From Zygnema cylindricum (Eukaryota > Streptophyta > Zygnematophyceae > Zygnematales > Zygnemataceae), in the NCBI GenBank assembly GCA_037447655.1, contig JBBHKE010000771.1:614243-678242 (forward strand): 64,000 nucleotides of DNA, written 5' to 3'. Of the stretch, positions 33,901-48,900 are shown in pieces. The translations under genes were made by a program, and so were the position numbers. The notes below the pieces were generated by a model, which saw nothing but the letters and a program-made list of their open reading frames with translations, was not told the origin of the DNA and ran no database searches. How positions within the stretch are numbered: position 1 is the first letter of the stretch; each line of letters opens with the position of its first letter.

Positions 33901-36900
33901 CAAAAAAACCAAGACAAAAAACAAAGTTGTTTTCGTTCGCAGTTCACTCATTTGACATTTGCACACACAGCATGCAAACGAAATTGGATCTGATTCCATT
34001 TCCCCCCTCCCACCCTTTCCAACATTCCGTCACCCGATTTTCCCAAGTTAATTAACGTCAAACTCAGCACAACTATTTTGCAACCACTTAAAACACGAAA
34101 AAAACATCAAAAATGAGTGTCCTTTATTTTTTTTTGTTAATTTCATTATCAATTGTCCCACTCAATGAAATGTAGACATGTCCGTCTAGACTCTCGCGCA
34201 TGCATATAAATATGAAACATGCGTCTATATCTTATTGCCCCCTAGCCATTACTTTAGCCATATTACTCAACCTCAATTGTTCTACAGGAAACAAAATCAG
34301 CAAAACCAAATAAACTGAAATTAAACGATAAAAATTGGAAAAAACCTGTTCTGAGAGTAGAAATGTTTTCGAATCACATGTAATGATTCCCCGCCTCCCA
34401 ATCCCTCTATTTCTCCATTAATAAATAAATACTATCGGCGAAACCGATAACAAGAACAAGACGATATAAAACAATAGGAAATATACCCGGTTGTTAAATG
34501 TTAAGTTTCCTACCCCATGTTCAGCTTTAATGTTTCACGCACTTCATCACGACATCTGATTTCCTTTTTAACGGTTACGGATCTACCAAATTATCACTTA
34601 GGAATAAACAACAGCCTAAAAAATAAGTAATGGAAACTAAACAAAAATAACAAAGAAAAAAGTTTGAAACATATATACAATATATATAGTATGTACGTAA
34701 TATAGATAATATAGATAGTGCACATATTTACATCCACATTTATACATGTAAATATGTTTTATATATGTACATAGTTAGCCAGATAACCCAACAATTAGAG
34801 GAACAATCTTAACATAATAATATTAATACGAGGTCAACATCTAATGTAAAATTATATATTATTCATTTCTCGTTTATTATTATCTTTCAGCTCCCGAGAA
34901 CCACCCCTCCCTCTCCTCTCATCCATTACAGCACGTAAGCATTTAAAGTACAAATTCAATGCGTAATATCTATAGTGCAATGTGTCTTACAAATCCATCA
35001 GGTTTGTCTCTTGACCGATGGACGATGGAATGCTTCCACTCAACTGGTTGTTGTATAGGTGTCTGTGACACCAGGTATCCCCATCCGGCCAATTCCTCCC
35101 ACACCGAGTGTCCCCTAGTTAGTACGGGCAACAAGATTATACACCATAATATAATCGAAAGTTAACTGATAGTAAACATGAGAAAATAAAATTCATTCAC
35201 CATTATGTAAACAAACATCAGGAATACTTTTTTGTTTTAAATAGTAAATTTAACTCACACAATATTTAAACACATTAGCATTCTTTTGCATACCCCTCCT
35301 GCTCCTCTCATATATCTTTTCAGTTAATTTTCCCAAATCGAAAATTTATATAAAAAAGATCAACATGAGCGCCACGAAACGTACTAACACCCACTCGAAA
35401 TATTAATAAAATCTCTAACATAGGTGACAAAAAACAAAAAAAAACTATAAAATTGTAAAAGCCACTAACATCGTGTAAAGATTTGAAACATAACTCATGT
35501 CAATCTGAATTCTCCCCCTGCAAACAATTTACGTGAATGACGCATATATATGTTTACATCATACCTCTAACCCCATGCCTATCCACCTTGCCATCCTGCC
35601 TTTGCTTCAACATTTTATTCCATTTCAAATGTTTAAAAATAATGCAAAAAACAAAAGACATCAAATTAATCCGCAAAACATTCCAAAGAAAAAAAAGTAC
35701 AAGACGAATTGCAGGCTCAAAGCAATTGGAAAATAAAATGTTTTTAGACCTCAAGAAATTTGTCAAAATCCCCTTCCATCCACGTTCACACCCCGCCCCC
35801 ACCCTCTCTGAAAAAATGATAATAATCCGTAAACAGATGAAAGAAGTCTATAAAGAAAATAAAAATATATCAATGCATGAAATCGACATAAAATACTTAT
35901 CAATAGATCTGAATCTGCATCGTTAATTCTGTTCATGTTCAGGATTCCTTCCCTCCCGCGTCTTACAAGACTTGTAGGTATGTCAATTGGACGATAGACG
36001 ATGGAATGCTTCCACTCAACTGGTTCCCAAAAAGTGATCTGAAAAACCGAGCATTCCCAACCCATCAACCCCCTGCCAGTTAAGGGGCCTCCTAATTTGT
36101 TTAGGCTAAAAGGTTATACACTAAAAACAAAACGGGTGTGAACGCCTAATAAATAAATCTAGTGGCTTATGATACACCATCGCACTTAAAAGAAACAATG
36201 AGAGAAAATTGGAAATTTTTTATTTTTCCAACTATTACATTTGACCTTCAAGCATACAATATGCGAAAACAATTGCATTCGTCTGCATAACCCCTCTACC
36301 CTCCGCTTTGCGACAATCCATAAATCGACATTTCCAATATCAATGATTAATCTAAATAGCAGCCACAACATGGACTCGATAAAACCAGCTTACGTAACAT
36401 GAATCGGTGTACTTTACGCTATCTGCATTATTATCATTAACCACTAAACACACCACGGGTATATATGCCCTTAAGTCTTTCGTAGCTAATTTGCATATCT
36501 GCATCCATATGTTACGTATGCTAGCGTATGACATTGAAAAAACCCGTCTTTAAAGTGCCCGTTTTTGAAATGGCGAAAGCGCACTTCAAAAAAATTTGAG
36601 TTAAAAGCGATATGCCAGTTAGAAGTGAATGGATCACAGGCATGAGCATGGTTTTCTTTATTTATGTATGACTAGTAGCTATTAGAGGTCAGATTTCGAA
36701 GCAAAATATAGTTGTCCGTCTACATTATCCCTCGTAGATAAGTATGCATATGAATTATATGAATATTTGTATTTTATTGCACCGGCCCTCCCTTTTGCCC
36801 TCTAGCGCTTACTAAAAACATAATATTCAACATCAAATGGTTTAGAAAAACCAAAATTCACAAAGCCAAGCAAAAGAAAATGTAGATGTTAAGAATTGGA

Positions 36901-39900
36901 CCTCTTTTTCCTTGTAAATAGCAATGCTTTCACATTTACTACCTTTGCAGTTACAAGACATAAAGTATAAAAAGATATAAACAGTTGTTAAAACTGATGG
37001 TTCCACACCATATTTAGCCCGAACTTTCAGCATCCCATCTTCTACTTTTCCATGATTAAAATATTTTAGTTGTTGCTAATTCTTACTTGGGAATAAAAAT
37101 CCAAATAAATAAAGAAATGTAAAAATAAAAACTAAATATAATCTAAACAGAAAATAGATGAAAAAAACATATGTATATATATAACTCAAAAACAACATGA
37201 ACAACATGAAGAGTATATAATTTATATAAACTCAACATTCATTATATAATTACAACGATACAATTATCTACTAATATTTTTTAGCTCAAGAGTTTCCCTT
37301 CGCCATTGCAACGTGTAACCATTTAGATTACAAACTTGATGCTTTACATATCCATAGTGTCATGTGCCTTACAATTCCGTAAGCTTTGTCAGTTTACCGA
37401 TAGACGATGGAATGCTTCCACCCAATCGGTTGTTAAATAGATATCTGTTACACAACACGTAACCACACCACCAACCCGCCCACGAACCAGTCAACCGGCT
37501 GCCATTTATAGCTCTTTACAACCGCCATCCTCACCGGAGGATTGGTGGCTGGTCAATACGGTGAATCTTGTGGCTGGAATGCAGTATGCATGTCTTAAGT
37601 ATAAAAATGGATGACACAATCTTACTTGAACGCAAATTCATTTCGGAATTCTATACATAATCGCAATTATGAACGTTATTGGATTGCATCTCTTTGATTC
37701 GAAATAAAAAAGAAAATTTCAACATAAATCCTTATTAGTGTAAATAAGACTAATTCAGAATTCAAGAAGAGGTGGGAGGACGGGAAGGATAGGAGGAGGG
37801 GGTCGTTTTTCACTTTTAGCCGCTTTCTTCCCCGAATTCTTATGGAACCTTAACACAAAAGCACATACTTTAATAAAGGCTTGAAGTTGTTATGCACCGT
37901 GGATAAAATTCTGTAAAGTGAGTATCACTTCAAGTTCATTTTGAGTAACAGGTCTTTGAGAATGGCATTGCAATTTATTTAGTAAATAAAACAAAGAAAT
38001 AAAAGACAATAATTCTAAAACAAAACATATCGTCAGCACTATTAAATGTCAAAACCCTCCTTATGCTTTAAGCATCACTTTGAAACCACGTCCAACCCTA
38101 TTTTGTAAGTAACCGTTGACTTTGTTTAAAACTCCGTCTTACAATATTGCAAGGGATGTGAGTTGATCGATGGACGATGGAATGCTCCCACTCAGCTGGT
38201 TGTTCTGTAACCATCTGCAACATAATGCATACCCACTCCCACCCCACCAACCCGCCACCAACCACTCAACTAGTTGCTAATTAGAACTCTTTGACAAATG
38301 CCAACCTCACTGGAGGATTTTGGTGGTCATTTTGTTTGTTGGCTGGTCATTTTGCTACTCTACTTGTTACATTGTAGTATGCAATTCTTCTCTATATAAA
38401 TAGATTTTACATTCTCACTTGAATTCAAATTCCTTGAGAAACTATATACACAATTTCAGCTTTGGATATTACTAGATCACATCTATTTTATAAAACATAT
38501 AGTTGAAAACGACACCATGAACCACCATCACTGTTAATAATAATAGTGCAGTATCGGTTCTTTCACCTTCACATAGAAAACATTGTGTTGGTAAAAATTG
38601 TCTTTGTCTTAATGCTAATTGTTTGCTTTTAACAAAACAAACAAAATTCTGGTGTGTACATTAGCTATCAAATCGTGAGCCTTACAATTCTTTGAGGTTT
38701 TTCAATTGACCGACAGATGATGGAATGCTTCCACTCAACTTATTGTCATGCAGAAATCTGTGACAACCGCCACCCTCACCACCCAAAAAAAAGACTTTAG
38801 CTTGTATGAATTTTGCTTTCCAACATGAAAATAGATGGCGAATGTTTATATTAATTCAAATACAAACGTGAAACCATTCCAATCGTCTGTTATTGTTAGC
38901 ATATGTTTATTCCTCGAGAGTGATGTCCCCCTTCCGAGTCTCCAAATGTCCGTAAGACTTAGCTCAAGGACCTGCAGCGCTCTACTACACCGCGAATCGT
39001 TATTAGTGTCAAAGTTTAAATAGCGTAAAAAAATAATTAGTGTGATTGATTCTTATTTAGTGCCAGAAACGTGGCAGATTATGGTCCACGTACTTAAATA
39101 GCGTTGCTAAATTTAATTACAAAAATCATGTATACTAATTGCGGAAAAAAATCAAAATTTTAAGAACCCTAATTAGAGTTATATACTCTAATAACGATTC
39201 GCGGTGTAGCATTCTTTTTGTCAAAAGGCAACTTATGAGACTTGCCAAAGTGTGTTAGAGAACATTGCGCAAATCGGCGCATCCGCCTAAGTTAGCGTCA
39301 GTATTTGTGGTGCTATTCGGTATACGTGGTATTTATGTAAGCTATTTAGTGCGTAGTACTTGGTAACATGCCTCCAGTCCAGTGCAAGTTTACGTTTCGT
39401 TAAAAGATGACTCGTAGGCATTGTCATGTTTGTCTTGTAGTTTTTGTGTTCGGTGTTTGTGTCCGTTAGTGAGCAACTGAGAACGTCTAAAATGTCGGTT
39501 AGGCCTTTGTGTAATTAGTGAGTTAAGCATTCTGTGTGGGAAACATTGCGGACAGCGATTATTATGAGTGTGGAACATTGTAAGAGTGAGAGAAAAGCCT
39601 TTGGTTTAGTATATTGATATTGGGTTGACCTTTTGTGTAATTTTATGGTGAGTGTTTTGTGAATTATTGTTAATTCCGCTTGTGCACTCTGTGTATTTTA
39701 CTATCGATCCTATCGTTTGGTACCGAAGCCGGATAGTGCTCTAGTGAGTTAGTGTGGGGATGGGAAGGAAAAAGAAATCTACAACTTCGCCATCGGCGTG
39801 TCCCCTTTCTCTATTTCTAGTTATTTCTCACTCTACTATTATCTCTCTCTTTTTGTTTCTCCCCTTCCCTCCCTCACACCTCCCCTCCTCTCCCCCCCGC

Positions 39901-42900
39901 TCTCTCTCCCCTCTTTAATTCACCCCACCTCCAACCCACCCTTCTTTATGTCCCTTCCACTCACTATACCCATTCGCTCTCTATTTCTCTCTCTCTCCCT
40001 CTTTGTACCCCTCACTCTCTATTTCACTCTTTCTCTATCTCTCGTCCAGACTCTCCCTCACTCGCTCTCTCAATATCTTTCTCTCTCTCACTCACTCTCT
40101 ATTCCTCCCCATCTCTCTCTCCCTGTCGATTTTCCCCTCTTCTCTCTATCCCTTACAGTGTCCCCTATCCTTCTTACTCTCCCTCCCACTCTTTTATTCT
40201 CTTTCTTCCCTCTGCCCCCCTCCTGCCCACGCCATCTTTCTTCCTCCCTCCCTTCCTCCCCCTTTCCCATCCTCACTCCTCCATCACAAACCATAAGCAT
40301 CCGTTATACACATTGCACACTAAATAACCTACATTGCTTGAACGGATTTGAGTTGACCAATGGACACTGGAATGCTTCCAGTCAACTGATTGTCTTCGAG
40401 AGATCTACGACACAGGGCAACTCCACCCACCCCCGATCCAGTACCTCCAAGTTAGTATAGGCTACAAGGTTATCCACCACAAAAAATAGGGTGAAAAATC
40501 TTCTTATTTACCATCACACTAAAAATGTTTTTCTTTTTGTGGAATTCGTTTTTGTTTGGAATCACACGTTTGACCTTTAACATTCGCAGCTATAAAAAGA
40601 AAACATCAAAGATGAATGTCGTTATTGTTCTTTTTATTTTCATTATCCAATGTCAGATTTTGAAGCAAAATATACATGTTCGTCTACATTCTCCCCCATC
40701 GATAGGTATGCATATGAAATATCTGTATATTTATATCTTATTGCACCATCCCGCTCTTTTGCCCCCTAGCCCTCACTTATTAAACTTCTGTTGCTTTAGA
40801 GAAATAAAAGTCATAAAGGCAATAATAATAATAAAAAATAAAAAAAATAAAATGGTAAGAATTGGACGTCTTTTCTCTTGGAAACACTTACGTTTTCACA
40901 TCACATGTCATGATCCCCCTACCTCTATATCCTTCTGGTAAAACAAATAAATATTATCGGCAAAACCAATTGCACGAACAAGACGATATGAATTAAAAGG
41001 ATACATACACAGTTGTTATAAATAATACTTCCACACCATATTCAGCCCGAACTTCCTCTATCCCGTCATCCACTTTACCATGATTAAGATGTTTTAGTTA
41101 TTATGGATCTACTAATTATTATTTGGGAACATAACTCTAAATATATAAAGAAATTAATAACAAAAAATAAATAAATTAGTAAATCTAAACAAAAGATATT
41201 GAAGAAAAACATATGTATATAACCCAAAAATAACAAAAGCATTATGAACAATATTTAATTTATATGAACTCAATATTCACTATACAGCTACAATGATATA
41301 TTTATTTACTAATACTATTTATTACTGTTTTTATCGTTTCTTATTACGTTTTAGTTCACGGGAACCTTTCAACCTTCTCCCACTCTTCCTCTCCTCCATT
41401 ACAACGTGTAGCCATTTAGATTACAAATTCGGTGCTTTACATATCTATATTGTCACATGTCTTACATTTCTGTAAGCTTTGTCAGTTGACCAATGGACGA
41501 TGGAATGCTTCCAGTCAATCGGTTGCTACCTAGAGACCTGCGATACCGGGCAACCCCACCCTCCAACTGCCTCCTAGTTAGTATAGGCTTAAAGGTTAAA
41601 CACACAAAAAATTTAGGTGTAAATTCTCAGTAAAAAAACCTTAAGGGTTTTACTTCCACACTACAAAAAAACCAAGACAAAAAACAAAGTTGTTTTCGTT
41701 CGCAGTTCACTCATTTGACATTTGCACACACAGCATGCAAACGAAATTGGATCTGATTCCATTTCCCCCCTCCCACCCTTTCCAACATTCCGTCACCCGA
41801 TTTTCCCAAGTTAATTAACGTCAAACTCAGCACAACTATTTTGCAACCACTTAAAACACGAAAAAAACATCAAAAATGAGTGTCCTTTATTTTTTTTTGT
41901 TAATTTCATTATCAATTGTCCCACTCAAAGAAATGTAGACATGTCCGTCTAGACTCTCGCGCATGCATATAAATATGAAACATGCGTCTATATCTTATTG
42001 CCCCCTAGCCATTACTTTAGCCATATTACTCAACCTCAATTGTTCTACAGGAAACAAAATCAACAAAACCAAATAAACTGAAATTAAACGATAAAAATTG
42101 GAAAAAACCTGTTCTGAGAGTAGAAATGTTTTCGAATCACATGTAATGATTCCCCGCCTCCCAATCCCTCTATTTCTCCATTAATAAATAAATACTATCG
42201 GCGAAACCGATAACAAGAACAAGACGATATAAAACAATAGGAAATATACCCGGTTGTTAAATGTTAAGTTTCCTACCCCATGTTCAGCTTTAATGTTTCA
42301 CGCACTTCATCACGACATCTGATTTCCTTTTTAACGGTTACGGATCTACCAAATTATCACTTAGGAATAAACAACAGCCTAAAAAATAAGTAATGGAAAC
42401 TAAACAAAAATAACAAAGAAAAAAGTTTGAAACATATATACAATATATATAGTATGTACGTAATATAGATAATATAGATAGTGCACATATTTACATCCAC
42501 ATTTATACATGTAAATATGTTTTATATATGTACATAGTTAGCCAGATAACCCAACAATTAGAGGACCAATCTTAACATAATAATATTAATACGAGGTCAA
42601 CATCTAATGTAAAATTATATATTATTCATTTCTCGTTTATGATAATCTTTCAGCTCCCAAGAACCTCCCTCTCCCCCCTCTTTTCCTCCCTTTATCCATC
42701 ACAAATCGTAAGCTGCGTAATATTATCTTGTGCACTGTGTCTTACAAATCTATTAGGTTTGTCTCTTGACCGATGGACGATGGAATGCTTCCACTCAACT
42801 GGTTGTTGTATAGGTGTCTGTGACACCAAGTATCCCCATCGCGTCAATTCCTCCCACACCGATTGTTTCTAGTTAGTTTGGGCAACAAGATTGTATGCCA

Positions 42901-45900
42901 TAATATAATGAGAGAGAAATGTTTTCACATACTACCTCACTGTCTCTTCATAAAAAAACACAATTATCGGCAAAACCAATTGCAATTACAAGGTAAACAA
43001 ACATATACACAATTAATAAATTTGATGTTGCCACACCAGAATTAGGCCGAGCTTCCAACATTCTGTCATCTATTTTTTTTAATTTAAGATATTTTAGTTG
43101 TTATGGATCTACTGATTCTTATTTGGGAATTTAAGTCCAAATAAATAGAGAAATTAATAAAATAACTAAATAAATGAGTAAATCGAATCAAAAAAGGATG
43201 TTTTAAAAACAATTTTATATCTTAGCTAACAACAAAAATAACAATATGACGAATATATAACTTATATGAAATCAACATTCACGATACAATTACAATGATG
43301 CAATTATCTACTAATACTATTTATTATTGTTTTTGTTGTTTTTTATTATTGTTTAGCTTAGGGGAGCCTCTCTACCTCCTGCTCTCACCGTTCTTTTCCT
43401 CTATTACAACGTGTTATCATCTAGATTACACATTTGATGCGCTACATATTAATAGTGTCATGTGCCTTACAATTTTGTAAGCTTTGACAGTTTACCAATG
43501 GAAAAGGGAATTATTCCACCCAAGTGATTGTTATATAGATATGAAACTCTGAGACCTCTATAAGTCCTCAGAATGGACAGCTTCCAAGAAGCCTCTAGGA
43601 TAACCTTGACCCTTTTGTGTTTCAGCAAGAATTACTGCCACCCTGGCAAACAAAAACTCTGACCGCCTTCACTATGAAGGCAAGACTCCCTTGAGTCGAT
43701 AGCAAAAAGAATCTATGAATTTGCTCCCTTGAACAGTGAGTTATGGAGGGTCAAAGTTGACCTTTTGTACAGAAGCTCTCTGGGAGAGAGGGTCCTATCT
43801 ACCAATTTTTTCTAAGTCCTATCTCTCTCACAAACTCTATCTACTAATGTACAGACCAATCATATTACTCCTCCGTACACAAAAGTACAGCTGCCGGTGT
43901 ACTTTCTATACAGAATACTGTACGACATGTCCTAAATGTCGACACGTGGTATATCCGGATTCGCTCCCTTAATCTCCGGATATGCCGCGATCAAATGTCT
44001 TTTTGCCACGTGTCATCCGATGTGGCGATGACCACAAACCACCTAAATCCTCTTCCGCGATCTCGGCATTCATTCCGGTCGTCCGATTAAATGCATATTT
44101 AATCGTAGCTGTAATAAATACCTACGCGGTATTTGTTCCGCTATCGAAACAAATGCGCGATACTTGTTCCTTGTCCGTACCTTAATCCGTACTTTTAGAT
44201 AACTGGATCTATGTATCCCGTACGCAGTTGTAGTTAAATGAATTATCCGACGTAATTGTATTTAAATAATTATAAAACCGTATACTATGTATCATTGGAT
44301 TTAGACTTAACAGTTAGGGCTACCGGCTGCCGGCTATCAATCATTCCGTAGGTACCAGGATCAAATCCTGGTTCTGACACCAATCTTTTTAGGAAATAAA
44401 CCAGTAAATAAACTAATCTTTTTTCGGTAAATCTTTCGATAGCCTAGGCAGCCATGGCTCTAGCTTCCACTCCAACTTCCCAGTGACTGCGACAAGTGTG
44501 GGAGTTGGAGAGAGAAGTTAGAGATAGACTGCCTCGGCTTCTTTCTGTATTTTAATTTAGACCTAGAAAATACTTAAAAAGGAACCATTAATTTCTACAC
44601 TCCCCTTATTTTCTAGTCAATCTTTAATTTTAGACCACACTTCTCCCTGCAGAAAATTAGCTTAGGGGAAGGCACAGGTTTGGTCATCATATCTGCTACC
44701 ATCTCGCTATCTGGTCGGTACTCTAAACTGATTATTTTGTTTTCTACTTTCTCTCTAACAAAGTTGAGTCTAATGTCCATGTGTTTGGCTTTAAAATGAT
44801 GTTTGGGATTGGCAGAAAAAGCGATTGCTACCCGATTATCACAAAATATTTTTGCACACCACTCTTAAGGTGACTGAGCTCACCAAGCAAAGACTTGACC
44901 CACATCAATTCTTTTACAGCTGAGCAATATGCCATATACTCAGCCTCGATGGTGGAATGAGCAATAACCTTTTGTTGTTTGCTACTCCAACAGCAAGCCC
45001 CATCACCCACATATAATACATATCCAGAAGTGCATCTCCTCATCGAAGCATCACCATAACTGGCATCACTCCAAGTAGTGATATCAGCATTCTCCCCACC
45101 CAAATGCAACCATAGATCCCTAGTTCCTATCAAATATCTAAGGACTCTCTTAGCTGCCTCCCAATCCCTCTTAGTGGGAGCATTTAGACTTCTACTCAGC
45201 ACTCCTACAGCTGCAGCTAAATCCGGCCAAGTACAATTCATAAAATAGATTAGACTTCCCACTACTTGCCTGTAAGGAATAGTCTGCATGAACTTCTGTT
45301 CTTCATGAGATAATTCCTCGTCTAAGACTATGACTCCTTCTTCCTCACTCCCCTCACTTCCCTTCTTCAACTCCATTGGAGTTGTACAACTATTAGCTTT
45401 ATCCATTTGAAATTTTTCAAGCATGTTCCCTATTGCTTCCTTTTGAGTCAATCTTATAATTTTTCTTTTTCGGTCTCTCTCTACTTGAATTCCCAAAATA
45501 TATTTTGCTTCCCCCATATCCTTCATTTCAAATCTCCCCTTAAGATCGGTTTTCAGTTTATTAATTTTTTCCATTGATTTACTTAAGACAAGCAAATCAT
45601 CAACATAAATTGCAATAAATATAAAACCTTCCTCATCTTCGAAAACATAGATTGAGTGATCTGAGCTGATCCGGATATATCCCAGACCGGTAAGAAACTC
45701 ATCAAGCTTCTTATTCCACTGTCGAGGCGCCTGTTTCAAACCATAAAGAGATTTAATCAGCCGGCATACCTTACTCTCCTCTCCTTCCTCCACAAACCCT
45801 TCGGGTTGTCGCATGAAGATCTCCTCTTCCAATTCTCCATGCAAAAAGGCTGTCTTGATGTCCATCTGGTGCACTTCCATGTCTTCCGCTGCTGCCAGGC

Positions 45901-48900
45901 TGAGAAGTATGCGGACGGAGGGAAATCTGACCACCGGGGCAAAGGTTTCCTCGTAGTCAATTCCCTCTTTTTGTGTAAATCCCTTTGCCACTAATCGGGC
46001 CTTGTAGCGCTCGATTGTGTTATCTGGGTTCAGTTTTAATTTGAAAACCCACTTACAACCGATTGGTTTTCGGTTAGGTGGACAATCCACCAGCTCCCAA
46101 GTATCGGCTGCCATAATTGAGGCCATCTCCTCATTGATGGCAGTCTTCCAACGGTTCTTTTTTGGACAGGTCATCGCCTCTTCATAAGTTTGAGGTTTAT
46201 CTTGATGAGATAGTTTTGTTACCTTGTTATTAACCTGTTTTTCCTGCAATTTTTTGCTTTTTCTCCTTCCCCTCTCAAAATCTGTGGCCGGAATAGATGG
46301 TTCTCGTGGGTTCTTTCGAACAATCTCGGCTTCTCCTCTGTCCCTTAATTCCGAATCAGTTTCCACTACGTCTTCGGCTTCGGGTAGAGTTGTCACTGGA
46401 GTTTCCACAGCCGAGTTTTTTTCGGTCTGATTTGTACCTGCAAGAATGTAATCTTCTCTAAAACCTGGATAGTTGAAAGGTCAAAGTCATCGGAATTTTC
46501 TGACTCAAATCTGATTTTTACTGACTTTGTATACTTGAAGGGATCCACGGACTTTCCTTCATCCATAACTACTAGATGCTTTACTAAGATTATATCTTCC
46601 CTTTTTAGATCATAGACTCTATATCCTTTCACATCCTCATCATATCCTAATAAGTATCCCGGTTTTCCTTTAGGATCTAGCTTCTAATTAGACCGATTTG
46701 TGTCTAGACTGAATACTTGACTGCCGAAAACCTTTAAGTGAGATATGTCTGGTTTCCGACCTATCCATCTCTCATAAGGTGTTTGATCTTTTATAGCTGA
46801 AGTAAGAACTCTATTTTTGAGGTAATTAGCACAGTTCATTCCTTCGACCCAAAACCTTTTTCCTATCTTCTTGTCCGACAACATACTTCTAGCACTAGTA
46901 TCCTATTTAATCTTTCAGCTACCCCATTCTGTTCTGGGTTTTCTGGAACTGTCTTTTGGTGTTGGACTCCATCTTCCCTCAGAAAATCCTCAAACTAGTT
47001 AGGAGTATACTCTCCACCATTGTCACTCCTTACTCTCTTCATTGGAGTTTCATGGAGTTTTTCGCTCCATGCTTTATATTGTCTAAAACAATCCTGAGCC
47101 TCTGACTTGTTTTTCAAAAAATACACCCTGGAATACCGAGACCAATCATCAGTGATAGTCATCATAAATCTCTTCCCCCGAGGTGAGGGCACTTTAGCCG
47201 GTCCCCAAATATCTGTTTGTACTAAATCTAGAATTTTTTCTCCCTTATAAGTGGTTGTTTTGGGAAAGGGTGATCTGTGTGTTTTACCTTGAGCACATCC
47301 ACTACAATCACTTATATTATCACTCTCATTGAACTGAATCCCTTCCACCACTCCCATCTTTTTCATCTCTCTTAACTTATCTAGATTCACATGCCCAAGC
47401 CTCTTATGCCACATCATAACATTATGAACACCTGCATCATAAAGTTTCTTTGTTTCATTACTTAAAATCAGCCTAAACATCTTTTGGCTACCTTTCTCAG
47501 CAATGAAATAGACCTCATCCTCAAAACTAGCAGTAAAGACTCCTTCCCTAGTGCTAGTAAAAAAACCCTTATCATCTAATACTGATGTAGAGATGAGGTT
47601 TTTTTTCAGCTCCAGAATAAACAATACGTCGGAGAATGTTACTATAGATGTCTTTCCTTCTACTAACACTTTTAGATCTACCGATCCTACAAGAGTAGTA
47701 GTGACTATCCTCCCATCCCCGTACTCTATCTCTACGGTGGGAATCTTTTTTATCTTAGTGAACAGGTGCTTATCTTTACACATGTGCATGGAGGCACCTG
47801 AATCTACAATACTGCCTGCTTCACTTTTCAATCCACTGTAAGCATTTTTCTGCCTTCGTGGAATTTCGACCTCGTTTTTCGCCTCCAACTCCTCATCCAA
47901 TAGAAGCTCATTGTCTTCGTCCTCCGATTCCGCCTCGTGTAGCTGTGTCATAAGGGCCTTTTTGTTTTCTCTCGGGGTTCCACTTGTCTGCCCCTCCTTT
48001 AACCGAAGCTTGGTTAGCTTAGTGAACTCTGCCATATAGTGCCCCGGTTTCTTACAAAAATGACATAAACCTTTGGAAGCCCGTGGTCTTAACTCCTCGG
48101 TCTGATTTTTTTTGCTCCCTCCCACCATAGTGTCCGACCAGTTTCCAGGAATCCTTGTTCCTCTAATCGGTCGCAGCTGCCAAGGCTTGCCCACTCTTTC
48201 CTCCCTTTCGGATCTCAATCGTATTCTCCCGAACAAGAATCATTTCTGCCACTGAGTTCCCTATCCACCTTGAGTCCGTCAAGTCCTGCACACGGTTGAC
48301 TATGTTCTCGATCTCATCGGGTAACTTCATCAGTAAACAGTTAACCTTTTTTTTTTCACTATAATCTTTTCTAGCACTCTCTAGCTCCATAAAAAGTGTA
48401 GCAAGCTCATTGCAGAAATCCAACATCTTCCCCCATTTATATACATACTCCTTATATTTCTGATCAGCCAACTGTTGTTGCTGAATCGTACCACTTCGGT
48501 TCATCTCTATAAGAGCCATCCAAAGATCGGATGCCTTTTCTACCTGCAAATGAGGACATTCAAGCCTTTAAGTAAGATGGCGGAGGATGAAGTGCTTTGC
48601 CGCCATATTGTTGAAGTCCCAGGTATCAGTATCATTCTCTAAGTTCCTCGGAATAGATAACATGAGTGTTCAACCAGCTACTATTTGTGAGGTCGTCTCC
48701 TTCTCCGTTGCTTTTTCCACCACCTCTCCTTCTTTTGTATCCTCCGTTGAAGATGGATCTGCTTTCCTTGTGAATTTGCTTCCTCCAAACCTTGGAGGGA
48801 CTCCAACACTTGATAGACGCCCCACTCGTCCACTCACTATCCCCAAAAACCTTTTCTCGCATAGAGCTCCTATCATGATACTTTCCCAGTATATGAAGCC

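Larger units (their letters stand above)
29551..34885. repeat. large direct repeat, copy A
   Basis: About 5.3 kb containing LRR exons 1-5, a MITE, the LTR/gag fragment and the pyrimidine tract. It recurs at 37,313-42,648 with an offset of 7,762-7,763 bp and only a handful of substitutions plus one 1-bp indel near 31,348. Identity falls off at both ends. Confidence 0.95.
37313..42648. repeat. large direct repeat, copy B
   Basis: The second copy of 29,551-34,885. Differences seen by eye include gatag versus gatgg near 37,400, gctaaattt versus gctaattt near 39,108, and caaag versus caatg near 41,928. It carries LRR exons 8-12. Confidence 0.95.

Noticed and set aside
44303-44382. Functional tRNA gene
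   Set aside because: The 3' half is well formed but the anticodon and D stems pair poorly, and it lies inside LTR copies in a retroelement. Called tRNA-like only.
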